From contig SSGN01000097.1 of NCBI GenBank assembly GCA_008016945.1, forward strand, positions 1 through 7,735: a stretch of 7,735 nucleotides of DNA, written 5' to 3'. Below, piece after piece: positions 7,028-7,735 of the stretch; within the stretch, counting starts at the first letter, position 1; each line of letters starts with the position of its first letter. The DNA comes from Flavobacteriales bacterium. GTDB taxonomy: Bacteria > Bacteroidota > Bacteroidia > Flavobacteriales > PHOS-HE28. Below the pieces are notes generated by a model, which did not search any database, was not told the origin of the DNA, and was given only the letters and a program-made list of their open reading frames with translations. A program made the position numbers and the translations under genes.

Positions 7028-7735
7028 TCAGAGCGAGCGCAGCAGCGAGAACGCGCACAGCGACATCAGCGCCTGCGGGAAGATGCCCAGCACGGCGACG
7101 GCCAAGCCGTTGGCCGAGGCGAGCACCTTCATGTTGAGCGGCGCTTCGATCGGCGAGGTATCGGTCGGCTGATCGAAGTACATGATCTTGACGACGCGCA
7201 GGTAGTAGTAGGCACCGATCAGCGAGAAGATCACCGCGGCGATGGCCAGCTTCATGTAGCCAGCGGCCACAACCGCCTGCAGCACCGAGAACTTGGCGAA
7301 GAAGCCGACGAAGAACGGCACACCGGCCATCGAGAACATCAGCATCATCATGATCGCGGCGAACCACGGGCTGCGCTTGTTGAGACCCTTGTAGTCGTCC
7401 AGGTTGTCAGCCTCGAAGCCGGTACGGGCGAGCAGCAGGATCATGCCGAAGGTGCCGGCGCTGGTCAGCACGTAGGTCACGACGTAGAACATCGCCGAGC
7501 TGTAGGCGTTGAGCGCGTAACGCGCATCGCCACCGACGACGCCGGTCACGATGCCGAGCAGCATGAAGCCCATGTGCGAGATCGCCGAGTAGGCCAGCAT
7601 GCGCTTGAGGTGGGTCGGGGCGATGGCAGCCAGGTTGCCGATGGCCATCGACAGGACCGAGAGCAGGATGAGCATCTGCTGCCAGTCGGCGGCCAGCTCG
7701 ATCAGGTCATTGACGAGTATACGCATGACGATGGC
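7028..7735 (-). CDS. nuoN: NADH-quinone oxidoreductase subunit N, C-terminal half (5' end outside window)
   Basis: A membrane subunit of respiratory complex I (NADH:quinone oxidoreductase), one of the antiporter-like, proton-pumping subunits in the inner membrane. The window holds 235 codons, about half of the usual 480-490 residues; the frame stays open to the right edge upstream of the internal Met at 7726. Diagnostic segments are [19 protein letters not shown], with its conserved Lys in a membrane helix, and [14 protein letters not shown], matching the conserved G-I/V-P-x-x-G-F-x-x-K-F segment with its functional Lys. Several further hydrophobic helices follow, including [20 protein letters not shown] and a C-terminal one. 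Subunit N rather than M or L fits the short C-terminus and its place as last gene before a terminator. The stop is TGA at 7028-7030. Expression should be as part of the nuo operon to the right. Confidence 0.95.
   Translation of the reverse strand, partial: AIVMRILVNDLIELAADWQQMLILLSVLSMAIGNLAAIAPTHLKRMLAYSAISHMGFMLLGIVTGVVGGDARYALNAYSSAMFYVVTYVLTSAGTFGMILLLARTGFEADNLDDYKGLNKRSPWFAAIMMMLMFSMAGVPFFVGFFAKFSVLQAVVAAGYMKLAIAAVIFSLIGAYYYLRVVKIMYFDQPTDTSPIEAPLNMKVLASANGLAVAVLGIFPQALMSLCAFSLLRSL

Noticed and set aside
7008..7367. A 119-codon minus-strand frame overlapping nuoN
   Set aside because: It is a frame-shifted shadow of nuoN, Arg-rich and without membrane helices, while the nuoN frame carries the conserved segments.
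1..7735. tRNA, rRNA, CRISPR array, insertion sequence or integrase
   Set aside because: I looked for cloverleaf-like ends, regularly spaced repeats, transposase motifs and terminal inverted repeats and saw none that can be supported.

Overview
The window is GC-rich bacterial DNA that looks betaproteobacterial, with Rhodocyclales relatives (Accumulibacter or Dechloromonas type) the best guess. The reasons are the nuoN-to-NUDIX gene order, an ESPR-type signal peptide on a two-partner-secretion adhesin, and the codon bias. The taxon is inferred, not proven. All four genes are on the minus strand, so transcription runs from the right edge to the left edge.

Right to left: (1) the C-terminal half of nuoN, the last gene of the respiratory complex I operon, cut by the right edge. 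(2) A clean Rho-independent terminator at 6972-7000. (3) A NUDIX hydrolase of the ADP-ribose pyrophosphatase (NudF) type, best started at 6959 and not at the longer GTG that falls inside the terminator. (4) A 1253-residue STAND-type regulator with a SARP/BTAD DNA-binding end, a class III nucleotide cyclase domain whose catalytic residues are mostly replaced, an AAA NTPase with intact Walker motifs, and a long TPR-like tail. (5) A 323-nt intergenic region with candidate promoter and operator elements. (6) The first 741 codons of a large filamentous haemagglutinin/leukotoxin LktA-family adhesin, running off the left edge.

The most interesting link is between (4) and (6). Just upstream of the adhesin is a perfect 8-bp direct repeat with an 11-bp period, ending 8 bp before an extended -10-like hexamer. 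That is the geometry described for SARP-family binding sites, and the neighbouring gene encodes a SARP-type DNA-binding domain. The working hypothesis is that the regulator senses an intracellular or nucleotide signal through its degenerate cyclase, NTPase and TPR parts and switches on the surface adhesin next door. The nuo and NUDIX genes look like ordinary housekeeping flanks.
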